Assembly (NCBI RefSeq): GCF_900110755.1
Contig: NZ_FOFF01000065.1
Coordinates: forward strand, 1 to 40,250
Origin: Streptomyces sp. yr375
GTDB lineage: Bacteria; Actinomycetota; Actinomycetes; Streptomycetales; Streptomycetaceae
Reading direction: 5' to 3'
DNA: 40,250 nucleotides
Position 1 is the stretch's first letter; the number at the start of each line of letters is the position of its first letter. Positions 23,116-31,198 of the stretch are shown here, piece by piece. The notes under the pieces were generated by a model, which saw only the letters and a program-made list of their open reading frames with translations, did not search any database and was not told the origin of the DNA. Made by a program: the position numbers and the translations under genes.

Positions 23116-24819
23116 CTACCCGAGCAGTCCGCCCACCAGCCCAGGCTGCCCGGACGACGACGAACCGCCACCGTCGGACCCACCGGAACCACTCGACCCG
23201 CCAGAGCTGCTCGCGCCCCCGGACGACGGCCCCGAACTACTACTCGGCGCCTGCTCCACGGGAGTGGCCCGCTCAGGCGGTGCCTGCCCGGCAGTCCCCT
23301 GGGTCTGACTGGGCGCCCCGGCACCAGCACCCGCATCCGAACCCGCCGTCGCGGAATCCCGAGCCGCGGACGGCTCACTCTCCGCCCCAGCCGTCGGCGC
23401 GGCCGAAGTCGCCCCCTGGGTCGGCGAGCTGGACGCGGACGGCGTCCGGGAGGCCGTGTCGCGCGTACCGGACTTCTCCGGCAGCGGCATACCGGGCAGT
23501 TCGTTGCGCGGCGGCTCACCGGGCCCGGGCACGATGACCCGGTCGGAGTCGCGCACGGCCCCGCCGAGCAGCGAGCCGACGAGCAGCGTGAGCCCGACGG
23601 CGATCGCGGTGACCAGCGCCCCCCGCCGCAGCACGTACCGGCGCAGTTCCCACAGGTCGGACCGCGGCCCGAGCCGCCGCCAGGCACCCGCGGCGAGCCG
23701 CCCGTCGACCGAGTAGACGGGCGCGCCCGCGATGATCAGCGGCGACCAGGCGGCGAGATAGATGATGTCGGGGGTGTCGTAGACCGGGACGGTCTTCCAG
23801 CTCACCGTGACGATGAGCGCGGCCGAGAGCCCGGCCCCGACGACCGCGGCGACCCGCTGCCAGCACCCCAGCACCGTGAGAACACCCACGACGACCTGGA
23901 GGAAGGCGATGACGAGACCGGAGCCGACCGGGTGGTGCAGGGCGAACTGGCGCAGCGGCTCGGCGACTTCCCACGGATGCAGGGTGTTGAGCCACTTCAC
24001 CATCGAGCCGCGCTTGCCGCCGTCGAAGTAGACGGGGTCGCACAGCTTGCCCATGCCGGCGTAGATGGAGATGAAGCCGAGGAAGATCCGGAGCGGGAGG
24101 AGCACCACTCCCAGGTTCATCCGGCGGCCGGGATAGTAGGCGTGCCGGGCGGGGTCGTCACCCTGCCGCCGGGTACGCGGACCCCGGTCCCGGTCCCCCT
24201 CCTGGTCCTGGTGGAGGCCGCCGTCGGCCTCCCCGAAGTCCTCGAACTGGGCGTCGTCGTAGGCGGGTTCGTCGTAGGCGCTGCCGACGGTGCGCATGTG
24301 CGGCAGGAGGCGGTGCTCGCCGGCGACGGGGGCGCGCTGCGCGCCGACGACGGGGGTCTCGAGGGTCTGCGCGGCGAGGTCGCCGTCGTAGTCCCTGTCG
24401 TCCGCGCCGACGCGGGGGATGACCTGGGTGGCGCCGGCGTCGGCGGCGGGCGGTTCGCCGTGGCCGACGCTGCCTGCCCGCACGGCCTGCAGCAGCCGGT
24501 GCGCCCCGGTGTCGTCCGGCGCGGACTTGCCGCTCCAGACGACGGCCCGCCGACGGCCACCGGCAGCGGCCCCCGCTCTGCCCGCCGCCCCGACGACGGG
24601 GATGCGCGCGGTGTCATCGATGGCGCTCACGTGCCGGGCGATCCGCGGGGATTGGTTACGCCGCGCCGACGCGCCCAACTGCACGCGGAAGCTCACGTGG
24701 CTGACGATGATCTGCGCCGGATCGCTCGGCACCTTCACCATGCTCAGCGCGGGAGCGTCGTCGAATCCCGACGAGCGGTCCCCCGTGGGAGTGCGGGGTG
24801 TTCTGGTGTCCACACTCAT
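23116..24819 (-). CDS. DoxX-family membrane protein with long disordered N- and C-terminal regions
   Basis: 567 aa. Residues 1-230 are hydrophilic, with Asp/Glu/Gly/Tyr-rich segments. The membrane core, about 234-420, carries the DoxX pattern (LGVVLLPLRIFLGFISIYAG near 234, AGMGKLCDPVYFDGG, then four further helices). Residues 430-567 are Ser/Gly/Pro/Thr-rich, ending in repeated SSSGG blocks. DoxX proteins are small quinone- or redox-linked membrane proteins, usually 130-180 aa, so this is an extended actinobacterial form. The tails suggest a cytoplasmic region before the first helix and an exported tail. ATG 24819. Stop lies next to the repeat/terminator array. Confidence 0.85.
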   Translation of the reverse strand: MSVDTRTPRTPTGDRSSGFDDAPALSMVKVPSDPAQIIVSHVSFRVQLGASARRNQSPRIARHVSAIDDTARIPVVGAAGRAGAAAGGRRRAVVWSGKSAPDDTGAHRLLQAVRAGSVGHGEPPAADAGATQVIPRVGADDRDYDGDLAAQTLETPVVGAQRAPVAGEHRLLPHMRTVGSAYDEPAYDDAQFEDFGEADGGLHQDQEGDRDRGPRTRRQGDDPARHAYYPGRRMNLGVVLLPLRIFLGFISIYAGMGKLCDPVYFDGGKRGSMVKWLNTLHPWEVAEPLRQFALHHPVGSGLVIAFLQVVVGVLTVLGCWQRVAAVVGAGLSAALIVTVSWKTVPVYDTPDIIYLAAWSPLIIAGAPVYSVDGRLAAGAWRRLGPRSDLWELRRYVLRRGALVTAIAVGLTLLVGSLLGGAVRDSDRVIVPGPGEPPRNELPGMPLPEKSGTRDTASRTPSASSSPTQGATSAAPTAGAESEPSAARDSATAGSDAGAGAGAPSQTQGTAGQAPPERATPVEQAPSSSSGPSSGGASSSGGSSGSGGSDGGGSSSSGQPGLVGGLLG

Positions 24820-24991
24820 CTAACCGAGTGACGTGTGTTTAGGACACTGCTTTGACCCGCCGGATCTGTCCGGACTCCGTCAAGGTTGCTCTACACGCCA
24901 GGATTAAACCGTTCGGGTGAACTTACGGACGCGCGTTCAGCCCCCGCAAGCCCCACCCCATCACCCCTGCCACATGCCAGCCAGGCAGCCG

Positions 24992-25933
24992 TCAGGCCCT
25001 GCGCCGAGCCGCCTCGTACAGGACGATGCCCGCCGCGACACCCGCGTTGAGGGACTCCGCGCCGCCCGGCATCGCGATCCGTACCCGGTAGTCGCAGGTC
25101 TCGCCGACCAGCCGCGAGAGGCCCTTGCCCTCGCTGCCGACGACGATGACGAGCGGGCCGTCGAGGGCGGCCAGGTCGCCGACCTCGTGCTCGCCGTCGG
25201 CCGCCAGGCCGACCACGACGATGCCGGCCTTGCGGTAGGCCTCCAGGGCGCGGGTCAGGTTGGTGACACGGGCGACCGGGGTCCGGGCGGCCGTACCGGC
25301 GGACGACTTCCAGGCGCCGGCCGTCATACCGGCCGCACGACGCTCGGGCACGACGACGCCGTGGCCGCCGAAGGCGGAGACGGAACGCACGACGGCACCG
25401 AGGTTGCGCGGGTCGGTCACCCCGTCGAGGGCGACGATCAGCGGGTCCTCGCCGTTGTCGTAGGCGGCCGCGGCCAGGTCCTCGGAGTGCGCGTACTCGT
25501 ACGGCGGGACCTGGAGGACCAGGCCCTGGTGGTTGAGGCCGTTGGTCATGCGGTCCAGCTCGGGGCGCGGGGCCTCCATGAGGTTGATGCCGCCGCGCTC
25601 GGCCGCGAGCTGCAACGCCTCGCGCACCCGCTCGTCGTTGTCGATGAACTGCTGGACGTAGAGCGTGCTCGCGGGCACCCCGCCGCGCAGCGCCTCGACG
25701 ACCGGGTTGCGGCCGACGACCATCTCGGACGTGCCCTTGCCGCCCCGGCCGCGCGCCGCGGGCCGGCGCACGGCCTGCTTCGCCTTGGCGTTCGCGATGC
25801 GGTTCGCCTTGTGCTTCTTGCGCATCTCGGCGGGCGGGGTCGGACCCTTGCCCTCCAGGCCTCGACGCCGCTGGCCGCCACTGCCGACCTGCGCGCCCTT
25901 CTTGCCGGACATGCGGCGGTTGTTGGCTGCCAT
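24992..25933 (-). CDS. rlmB: 23S rRNA (guanosine-2'-O-)-methyltransferase RlmB (TrmH/SPOUT family)
   Basis: 313 aa. It methylates the 2'-OH of a peptidyl-transferase-loop guanosine (G2251 in E. coli numbering) using SAM. A basic N-terminal extension (1-75, rich in Lys/Arg) precedes the L30e-like RNA-binding domain (GRNPVVEALRGGVP) and the SPOUT knot: LDGVTDPRNLGAVVRSVSAF, VVGSEGKGLSRL and MPGGAESLNAGVAAGIVLYE. ATG 25933 has GGAG 11 nt upstream and matches the usual MAANNRRM start; the frame is open further but through a repeat and terminator. Downstream of cysS, as is common in actinobacteria. Confidence 0.93.
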   Translation of the reverse strand: MAANNRRMSGKKGAQVGSGGQRRRGLEGKGPTPPAEMRKKHKANRIANAKAKQAVRRPAARGRGGKGTSEMVVGRNPVVEALRGGVPASTLYVQQFIDNDERVREALQLAAERGGINLMEAPRPELDRMTNGLNHQGLVLQVPPYEYAHSEDLAAAAYDNGEDPLIVALDGVTDPRNLGAVVRSVSAFGGHGVVVPERRAAGMTAGAWKSSAGTAARTPVARVTNLTRALEAYRKAGIVVVGLAADGEHEVGDLAALDGPLVIVVGSEGKGLSRLVGETCDYRVRIAMPGGAESLNAGVAAGIVLYEAARRRA

Positions 25934-25956
25934 GAGTAACTCGTCTCCGTGAGCTT

Positions 25957-25987
25957 CGTACGTACGACGTACGTACGACGTACGTGT
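25957..25987. repeat. 11-nt tandem repeat (ACGTACGACGT)
   Basis: About 2.7 copies of a self-complementary-rich unit in the cysS-rlmB gap. ACGTACGT is itself a palindrome, so the block can form small alternative hairpins in the 5' leader of rlmB. Confidence 0.7.
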
Positions 25988-26013
25988 GCGAAAAACTGTC
26001 TGCGTCTTATGCA

Positions 26014-26043
26014 GTGTGCCGCCCGGAAGGCCGGGCGGCACAC
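26014..26043 (-). terminator. Hairpin between cysS and rlmB
   Basis: GTGTGCCGCCCGG, loop AAGG, CCGGGCGGCACAC: a 13-bp perfect stem, 17 nt after the cysS stop. In the minus direction a run of five T follows about 20 nt later. Confidence 0.85.
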
Positions 26044-26060
26044 TTGATCTAGAAGAGGGG

Positions 26061-27464
26061 CTAGCGCGGGCCGAGGCTCCAGCGCGGGCCCTGGGGGCCG
26101 TCCTCGATGGTCAGGCCGGACTGGGTGAGCTGGTCGCGGATGGCGTCGGCGGTCGCCCAGTCCTTGCGCCCGCGCGCCGACTCCCGCTGGTCGAGGACGA
26201 GTCGTACGAGGCTGTCGACCACGCCGTGCAGGTCCTCGCCCCGGCTCTCGTCACCGGCCCAGTGCGGGTCGAGCGGGTCCAGACCGAGGACGCCGAGCAT
26301 GGCGCGGACCTCGGCGAGGCGGGCCACGGCGGCTTCCTTGTCGTCGGCGGCGAGCGCCGAGTTCCCCTGCCGGACCGTCGTGTGCACGATGGCCAGCGCC
26401 TGCGGGACGCCCAGGTCGTCGTCCATCGCCTCGGCGAAGGCGGGCGGCACCTCGGCCGCCGGTTCGACGACCCCCCCGGCCTTCTCGATGACGCGCTGCA
26501 CGAACCCCTCGATCCGCGCGAACGCCGACTCGGCCTCGCGCAGCGACTCCTCGCTGTACTCGATCATCGAGCGGTAGTGCGGGGTGCCGAGGTAGTAGCG
26601 CAGGACGATCGGACGCCACGCCTTGACCATCTCGCTGACCAGGACCGAGTTGCCGAGGGACTTCGACATCTTCTCGCCGCTCATGGTGACCCAGGCGTTG
26701 TGCACCCAGTACCGGGCGAACTCGTCGCCGTAGGCCTTGGCCTGGGCGATCTCGTTCTCGTGGTGCGGGAAGATCAGGTCGAGGCCGCCGCCGTGGATGT
26801 CGAAGGCCGGGCCCAGGTACTTGTGGGCCATCGCCGAGCACTCCAGGTGCCAGCCGGGCCGGCCGCGGCCCCACGGCGTCTCCCAGTCGGGCTCGCCCGG
26901 CTTGGTCGCCTTCCACATCGCGAAGTCTCGCGGGTCCCGCTTGCCGGTGATGCCCTCCTCGGAGGGCTGGCGCAGGTCGTCGACGTCCTGGTTGGACAGC
27001 TCCAGGTAGCCGGGGAAGGAGCGCACGTCGAAGTAGACGCTGCCGTCGGCCTCGTACGCGTGACCGCGCTCGATGAGGCCGCGCATCATCTCGATCATCT
27101 CCGGGACGTGCCCGGTGGCGCGCGGTTCGTACGTCGGCGGGAGGCAGCCGAGGGCCTGGTAGCCGTCGTTGAACGCCCGCTCGTTCTCGTACCCGATGGA
27201 CCACCAGGGGCGGCCCTGGTCGTGCGACTTGGCGATGATCTTGTCGTCGATGTCGGTGACGTTGCGGACGAACGTGACGTCGTAGCCGCGGTAGTCGAAC
27301 CAGCGGCGCATGATGTCGAAGTTCAGGCCGGAGCGGATGTGGCCGATGTGCGGGGCCGCCTGCACCGTGGCGCCACAGAGGTAGATCGAGACGCAACCCG
27401 GCAGGATCGGGGCGAAGTCACGGATCTGCCGGGCGCTGGTGTCGTACAGGCGAATGGTCACCAC
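26061..27464 (-). CDS. cysS: Cysteinyl-tRNA synthetase
   Basis: 467 aa, class I synthetase charging tRNA-Cys. HIGH motif as HIGHIRSG (near residue 39), KMSKS as KMSKSLGN (near 266). Zinc ligands fit Cys in IYLCGATV, Cys in HLECSAM and His/Glu in PHHENEIAQ. The C-terminal helical anticodon-binding region ends in the usual WSLGPR-type tail. Start is GTG 27464 or the next codon GTG 27461: TACCCT (27473-27468) ends 6 nt before the second GTG and no Shine-Dalgarno is present, so a leaderless message is likely. Confidence 0.95.
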   Translation of the reverse strand: MVTIRLYDTSARQIRDFAPILPGCVSIYLCGATVQAAPHIGHIRSGLNFDIMRRWFDYRGYDVTFVRNVTDIDDKIIAKSHDQGRPWWSIGYENERAFNDGYQALGCLPPTYEPRATGHVPEMIEMMRGLIERGHAYEADGSVYFDVRSFPGYLELSNQDVDDLRQPSEEGITGKRDPRDFAMWKATKPGEPDWETPWGRGRPGWHLECSAMAHKYLGPAFDIHGGGLDLIFPHHENEIAQAKAYGDEFARYWVHNAWVTMSGEKMSKSLGNSVLVSEMVKAWRPIVLRYYLGTPHYRSMIEYSEESLREAESAFARIEGFVQRVIEKAGGVVEPAAEVPPAFAEAMDDDLGVPQALAIVHTTVRQGNSALAADDKEAAVARLAEVRAMLGVLGLDPLDPHWAGDESRGEDLHGVVDSLVRLVLDQRESARGRKDWATADAIRDQLTQSGLTIEDGPQGPRWSLGPR

Positions 27465-27524
27465 ACCAGGGTAGTGGGCGCGCGGCGATGCCTCACGCCT
27501 TCCGGCGATTGGACCGATTTCGGC

Positions 27525-27568
27525 TGCGGGCCGGTGGGGGGTTGGCCGCGCAGTTCCCCGCGCCCCTT
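27525..27568 (+). repeat. Dispersed intergenic repeat, copy 3
   Basis: Same element as at 22842-22885 with only a few differences (CGCGCAGTTCCCCGCGCCCC intact). It lies between ispF and cysS, close to the ispF stop, and may act as a processing or termination structure. Confidence 0.8.
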
Positions 27569-27579
27569 GGTTGGCACAC

Positions 27580-28098
27580 TCACGCCTGTCGCACCACCAA
27601 CGCCGTCGCCACCGCCATCAGACCCTCGCCGCGGCCCGGGAAGCCGAGGCCGTCCGTCGTCGCGCCCGATACCGAGACGGGGGCGCCGGCCGCCTCCGAC
27701 AGCAGCTTCTGCGCCTCGTCCCGCCGCTTGCCGATCTTCGGCCGCGGTCCGACGACCTGTACGGCGACGTTGCCGATGACGAACCCGGCGGCGCGGACGA
27801 TCCGGGCGGCCTCCGTGAGCAGGGTGACGCCCGACGCGCCGGACCACTCGGGGCGCCCGGTGCCGAAGTGCTGCCCGAGGTCGCCGAGCCCCGCGGCGGA
27901 GAAGAGCGCGTTGCAGGCGGCGTGCGCGACGACGTCGGCGTCGGAGTGCCCGGCCAGGCCGGGTCCCTCGCCCTCCCACTTCAGGCCCGCGCACCACAGC
28001 TCGCGGCCCTCCTCGAAGGCGTGGATGTCGGTGCCGATGCCGACCTGGGGCAGCGGCATCCCCGCGAAACTCGTCCCGGAGGTCGTCTCAGAAGCCAT
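27580..28098 (-). CDS. ispF: 2-C-methyl-D-erythritol 2,4-cyclodiphosphate synthase
   Basis: 172 aa. It cyclises CDP-methylerythritol 2-phosphate in the MEP isoprenoid pathway. Metal ligands are visible in GTDIHAF (Asp and His, near residue 23) and in AGHSDADVVAHA (His, near 50); GDLGQHFG and TDGLGFPGRGEGL match the trimer/active-site motifs. It overlaps the ispD stop by 11 nt, so the two sequential steps are cotranscribed. The first 18 residues are not conserved; Met 14 is an alternative start. Confidence 0.95.
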   Translation of the reverse strand: MASETTSGTSFAGMPLPQVGIGTDIHAFEEGRELWCAGLKWEGEGPGLAGHSDADVVAHAACNALFSAAGLGDLGQHFGTGRPEWSGASGVTLLTEAARIVRAAGFVIGNVAVQVVGPRPKIGKRRDEAQKLLSEAAGAPVSVSGATTDGLGFPGRGEGLMAVATALVVRQA

Positions 28099-28840
28099 CG
28101 TTGAGCCTCCTGCGGGCCAGGACCGCCTCGGCGAGGACCAGGTCGAGGGGGCGGGTGACCTTGAAGGCCTCCTCGTGGCCGGGCACGACCACGACCGTCA
28201 GGCCGAGCTGCTCGACCATGCTCGCGTCGTCGGTGACGTTGTCCGTGACCGTCTCGTGGGCCCGGATCAGGGTCGCGCGGTCGAACCCCTGCGGGGTCTG
28301 GACGGCGCGCAGCCGGGCGCGTTCGGGGGTGGCGACGACCGGCTCGGGGTCGCCGGGGGTCGCGGCCGGTTCGACCTCCTTGACGGTGTCGGCGAGCGGC
28401 AGCGCCGGGACGACGGCCGGTGCGCCGTCGCGTACGGCCTCGATGACGGCGTCCACCGTGTCCACCGGGACGAGGGGGCGGGCGGCGTCGTGCACGAGGA
28501 CGATGTCGTGGCCGGGGGGCAGCGCGTCCAGGCCCAGCTTCACGGACTCCTGGCGGGACTCGCCGCCGGGGACGACCAGGAAGTCGGTGCGGTCGGGCAG
28601 CGCGTGCGCGTCGAGCAGTGACTTGACCTCGGCGGTGCCGTCCGGCGGGGCCACGACGACGACAAGGGAGACGGCGCGGGAGGCGGCCAGGGCGCGCACC
28701 GCGTGGATCAGCATGGGCGTGCCGCTCAGCGTGCGGAGCGCTTTGGGGGCGCCCGGACCGAGGCGTACACCGCGGCCGGCGGCCGGAATCACCGCGGCCG
28801 TGCGGGCGGGCGCGGGGGTGGGACGCGAATCGTCAGACAT
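28088..28840 (-). CDS. ispD: 2-C-methyl-D-erythritol 4-phosphate cytidylyltransferase
   Basis: 250 aa. It joins CTP and methylerythritol 4-phosphate. CTP-binding loop AAVIPAAGRGVRLGPGAPKAL (residues 14-34, shown in part here), then PGGESRQESVKLGLDAL, VLVHDAARPLV and a C-terminal DASMVEQLGLTVVVVPG. ATG 28840 has AGGA 6 nt upstream. Genes for successive enzymes (IspD, then IspF) overlap. CarD lies upstream, as in other Streptomyces. Confidence 0.95.
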   Translation of the reverse strand: MSDDSRPTPAPARTAAVIPAAGRGVRLGPGAPKALRTLSGTPMLIHAVRALAASRAVSLVVVVAPPDGTAEVKSLLDAHALPDRTDFLVVPGGESRQESVKLGLDALPPGHDIVLVHDAARPLVPVDTVDAVIEAVRDGAPAVVPALPLADTVKEVEPAATPGDPEPVVATPERARLRAVQTPQGFDRATLIRAHETVTDNVTDDASMVEQLGLTVVVVPGHEEAFKVTRPLDLVLAEAVLARRRLNDGF

Positions 28841-29167
28841 CGGTTCCTGTCAGGTTTGTGTGCTGGCCTGGCGTGGGTATGGCCTGGGAAGTGCCGGGCG
28901 CGACGCCTTGACCGACCCTTCCGTGACGCACTGGTCGAGGCAGCGGCCCGGGCCCGGCACACCAGTATCGAAGTACCGGGGAGGTACTGAAGTACCGGGG
29001 GATACGGCGATTTCCGGACACGCACCGGACACGAACATGCCGCAGCGCCCGGCGACGGGAAATACGTCATCGGGCACCGCGGCATTTCGGTGTTCTTCAG
29101 TGTGCTGTGTGCGCGTTCTTCAGCGTGCTGAGACCGGTCTCGGGCACCGGTGTCAGGACGACCGATG
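28841..29167. other. carD-ispD intergenic region with short direct repeats
   Basis: 327 bp, no gene seen. It contains GAAGTACCGGGG twice (near 28968-28999), CCGGACACG twice, and GTTCTTCAGTGTGCTG / GTTCTTCAGCGTGCTG (about 29092-29132, 24 nt apart). The ispD-ispF promoter and the carD terminator should lie here, but I cannot place a convincing -10/-35 pair. Confidence 0.5.
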
Positions 29168-29650
29168 TCAGGACGCGAGAACCTCGTCGAGCAGCGCTTC
29201 GGCCTTGTCCTCGTTGGTGTTCTCCGCGAGAGCGAGCTCACTCACCAGGATCTGGCGAGCCTTGGCGAGCATGCGCTTCTCACCGGCGGAGAGTCCGCGC
29301 TCGCGCTCACGACGCCACAGGTCACGCACGACTTCCGCGACCTTGATGACATCGCCGGAGGCGAGCTTCTCCAGATTTGCCTTGTACCGACGCGACCAGT
29401 TCGTGGGCTCCTCGGCGTACGGCGCGCGCAGCACCTCGAAGACCCGGTCCAGCCCGTCCTGACCGACCACATCACGTACGCCGACGAACTCCGCATTGTC
29501 CGCTGGCACACGTACCGTCAGGTCACCCTGGGCGACCTTCAGCACCAAGTAGGTCTTGTCCACGCCTTTGATCTGGCGAGTTTCGATAGCCTCGATCAGC
29601 GCGGCCCCGTGATGGGGATAGACCACGGTGTCGCCAACCTTGAACGTCAT
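29168..29650 (-). CDS. carD: CarD-family RNA polymerase-binding regulator
   Basis: 160 aa. CarD/CdnL binds the RNA polymerase beta subunit and stabilises open complexes, chiefly at rRNA and other strong promoters. The N-terminal Tudor-like RNA polymerase interaction domain is clear (FKVGDTVVYPHHGAALIEAI), followed by the helical DNA-binding domain (PTNWSRRYKANLEKLASGD, with the Trp that wedges into the -10 region, and RRERERGLSAGEKRML). ATG 29650 has AAGGGG about 10 nt upstream. It lies upstream of ispD in the usual actinobacterial order. Confidence 0.95.
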   Translation of the reverse strand: MTFKVGDTVVYPHHGAALIEAIETRQIKGVDKTYLVLKVAQGDLTVRVPADNAEFVGVRDVVGQDGLDRVFEVLRAPYAEEPTNWSRRYKANLEKLASGDVIKVAEVVRDLWRRERERGLSAGEKRMLAKARQILVSELALAENTNEDKAEALLDEVLAS

Positions 29651-30246
29651 GTGACAGGTACCCCTTCCGTGGCTATCCAGGGTAACACGGAAACTACGGG
29701 TTCTGAATGGCGTTTTCGCAGGTCAGGGCATATCTCGGGGCTTGACAACAGCGACAGGAACGTGCTGCGGAGGGCCTCCGGAAGCAGGTATTCGCAGGTC
29801 GGAGCGGCTCTCCGAGGGGGGAGAAACGCGCACGGTACACACATCCGGAGGCCCGCGCGAGCGGTTGAACGTCCGTAAATGTCCGCTTCCAAGCGTGCGA
29901 CTTCCGCTACTCCGTTCGGTGCGCGCGGCCGGATACGAGTCGTTTCCGGAATTGATCATCCACTCTTCGACCGGGCCCGTGATCAATTCCGGTGATCGTC
30001 TCGTTTTCCTTCACGGAAAATCCGTGCGCGGGTGTCGGAGGCGCTTATGTGAATGGCAGACGAGCGGGAAGAGGAGTGGGAAGACGGGCAGGAAGACGAG
30101 TGGTGAAGCCAATGTGACTCATGGGTCGCCCGGGGTGGTCGGGGCGGGGATGACGGAGGACAAGCAGGGTGTCCGCCGGGGCCCCGGAACGCCCAGGAAC
30201 GCTCTAGAGGCGGGTCGGGTGCGATGGCTCGGGAACGGCTCGGTAA
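29651..30246. other. Long structured intergenic region upstream of carD
   Basis: About 600 bp between divergent carD and the lipoprotein gene, less GC-rich than its surroundings. It contains a perfect 13-bp inverted repeat (29946-29992) and two overlapping small hairpins (30004-30020 and 30013-30027). A plus-strand frame crosses it (from TTG 29742) but has no start signal, no recognisable domain and irregular composition, so I treat the region as non-coding, perhaps with a regulatory RNA. Confidence 0.5.
29946..29992. repeat. Perfect 13-bp inverted repeat plus neighbouring hairpins
   Basis: CCGGAATTGATCA and its exact complement TGATCAATTCCGG are separated by 21 nt. Directly after it, TTTTCC-TTCAC-GGAAAA (30004-30020) and CACGGA-AAA-TCCGTG (30013-30027) overlap and so cannot form together. 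Confidence 0.8.
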
Positions 30247-30286
30247 CCTAAGGGCCGTTGACAGACCCTTAGGACGGCTGTAGTCA
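30247..30286 (+). promoter_or_regulatory. Promoter with inverted repeat around the -35 box
   Basis: Consensus TTGACA (30258-30263), 17-nt spacer, TAGTCA (30281-30286). CCTAAGGG (30247-30254) and CCCTTAGG (30266-30273) form an 8-bp inverted repeat that brackets the -35 box, a typical repressor arrangement. It drives the lipoprotein gene 40 nt downstream. Confidence 0.65.
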
Positions 30287-30326
30287 CAGGAAAAGCCGCC
30301 CGCGTGTTCAAGGAGTTGCCGCCGCC

Positions 30327-30989
30327 GTGAGCAGCAGCCTTCGACGTGGCGCCCTCGCCGCTTCCGCCATCGCGTTCTCGATCGCCTCGCTCGCCGCCTG
30401 CGGGGCCGGCAACGACTCCCAGACCCTGGAGATCAAGCCGGACAACGCCGCCACCAGCGTCGGCGACATCAAGCTGCAGAACGTCGTCGTCATCACCCAG
30501 CCCGACCTGGAGTCGACCGGTCCCGCCGTGATCTCGGCGACCGTCTTCAACACCGGGAAGACCGCCCAGACGCTGGACTCCATCACCGTCGACGGCACCG
30601 GCAAGTCCGCCGAGCTGAAGCCCGCCAAGGGCAAGGGCAAGCTGACCGTGCCGGCCGGCGGCTCGGTCGTGATCGGCGGCGCGAACAACGCCTCCGCCGT
30701 CCTGCCGAGCAGCCGTGAGGCCGTCCGGGACGGCAACGCGCAGAAGGTCACCTTCACCTTCAGCGACACCGGCGAGGTCAGCCTGCGCGCCTTCGTCGTC
30801 CCCTCCGAGAGCTACTTCTCGTCGTGGGGGCCGACCGACATGCCGAGCGCGTCCCCCAAGACCTCGCAGTCGCCGTCCGGCAAGGCTTCGCCCTCGGAGT
30901 CGGCGACCGCGGGCGGCACCGCCGAGTCGGGTGCCCCGTCGGACACGGCGTCCCCGAGCCCGTCGGACACCACGGCAACGACCCACTGA
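30327..30989 (+). CDS. Secreted lipoprotein, hypothetical (copper-chaperone-like size and layout)
   Basis: 220 aa. Signal peptide with lipobox SLAAC (Cys near residue 25) for lipid anchoring outside the membrane. Residues 30-165 form a beta-rich domain (VGDIKLQNVVVITQPDLE, ATVFNTGKTAQTLDSI, VTFTFSDTGEVSLRAFVVP), of the kind seen in DUF461/PCuAC-like lipoproteins, though the Met/His copper motif is not evident. The C-terminal 45 residues are a Ser/Pro/Thr tail. GTG 30327 has AAGGAG 11 nt upstream. Its promoter carries an operator-like inverted repeat. Confidence 0.85.
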   Translation: MSSSLRRGALAASAIAFSIASLAACGAGNDSQTLEIKPDNAATSVGDIKLQNVVVITQPDLESTGPAVISATVFNTGKTAQTLDSITVDGTGKSAELKPAKGKGKLTVPAGGSVVIGGANNASAVLPSSREAVRDGNAQKVTFTFSDTGEVSLRAFVVPSESYFSSWGPTDMPSASPKTSQSPSGKASPSESATAGGTAESGAPSDTASPSPSDTTATTH

Positions 30990-31013
30990 GGTCGAGCTGA
31001 ACCTCGTACACAT

Positions 31014-31051
31014 GTGAAGGGCGGCACCCCGAGTGGGGTACCGCCCTTCAC
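31014..31051. terminator. Terminator after the lipoprotein gene
   Basis: GTGAAGGGCGG-C-ACCCC, loop GAGT, GGGGT-A-CCGCCCTTCAC: 16 paired bases with one mismatch. Further on, 31060-31103 holds three close copies of CTACAGGCC, likely part of the phoP 3' region. Confidence 0.85.
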
Positions 31052-31198
31052 ACGTACACGGATCTACAGGCCGGATCTACAGGCCCTACAGGCCGGCCTA
31101 CGGCTCGAGCACCGTCCTCGACGCACCCCTCGCACCGCTGCGCGGGCTTCGGAGTGCTGCGCCGGACTCCGTCCGACGGCCGGCCGCAGGATCGCTCT

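Noticed and set aside
29742..30251. 169-codon plus-strand frame in the carD-lipoprotein gap
   Set aside because: TTG start without a ribosome-binding site, no domain, and it runs through inverted repeats.
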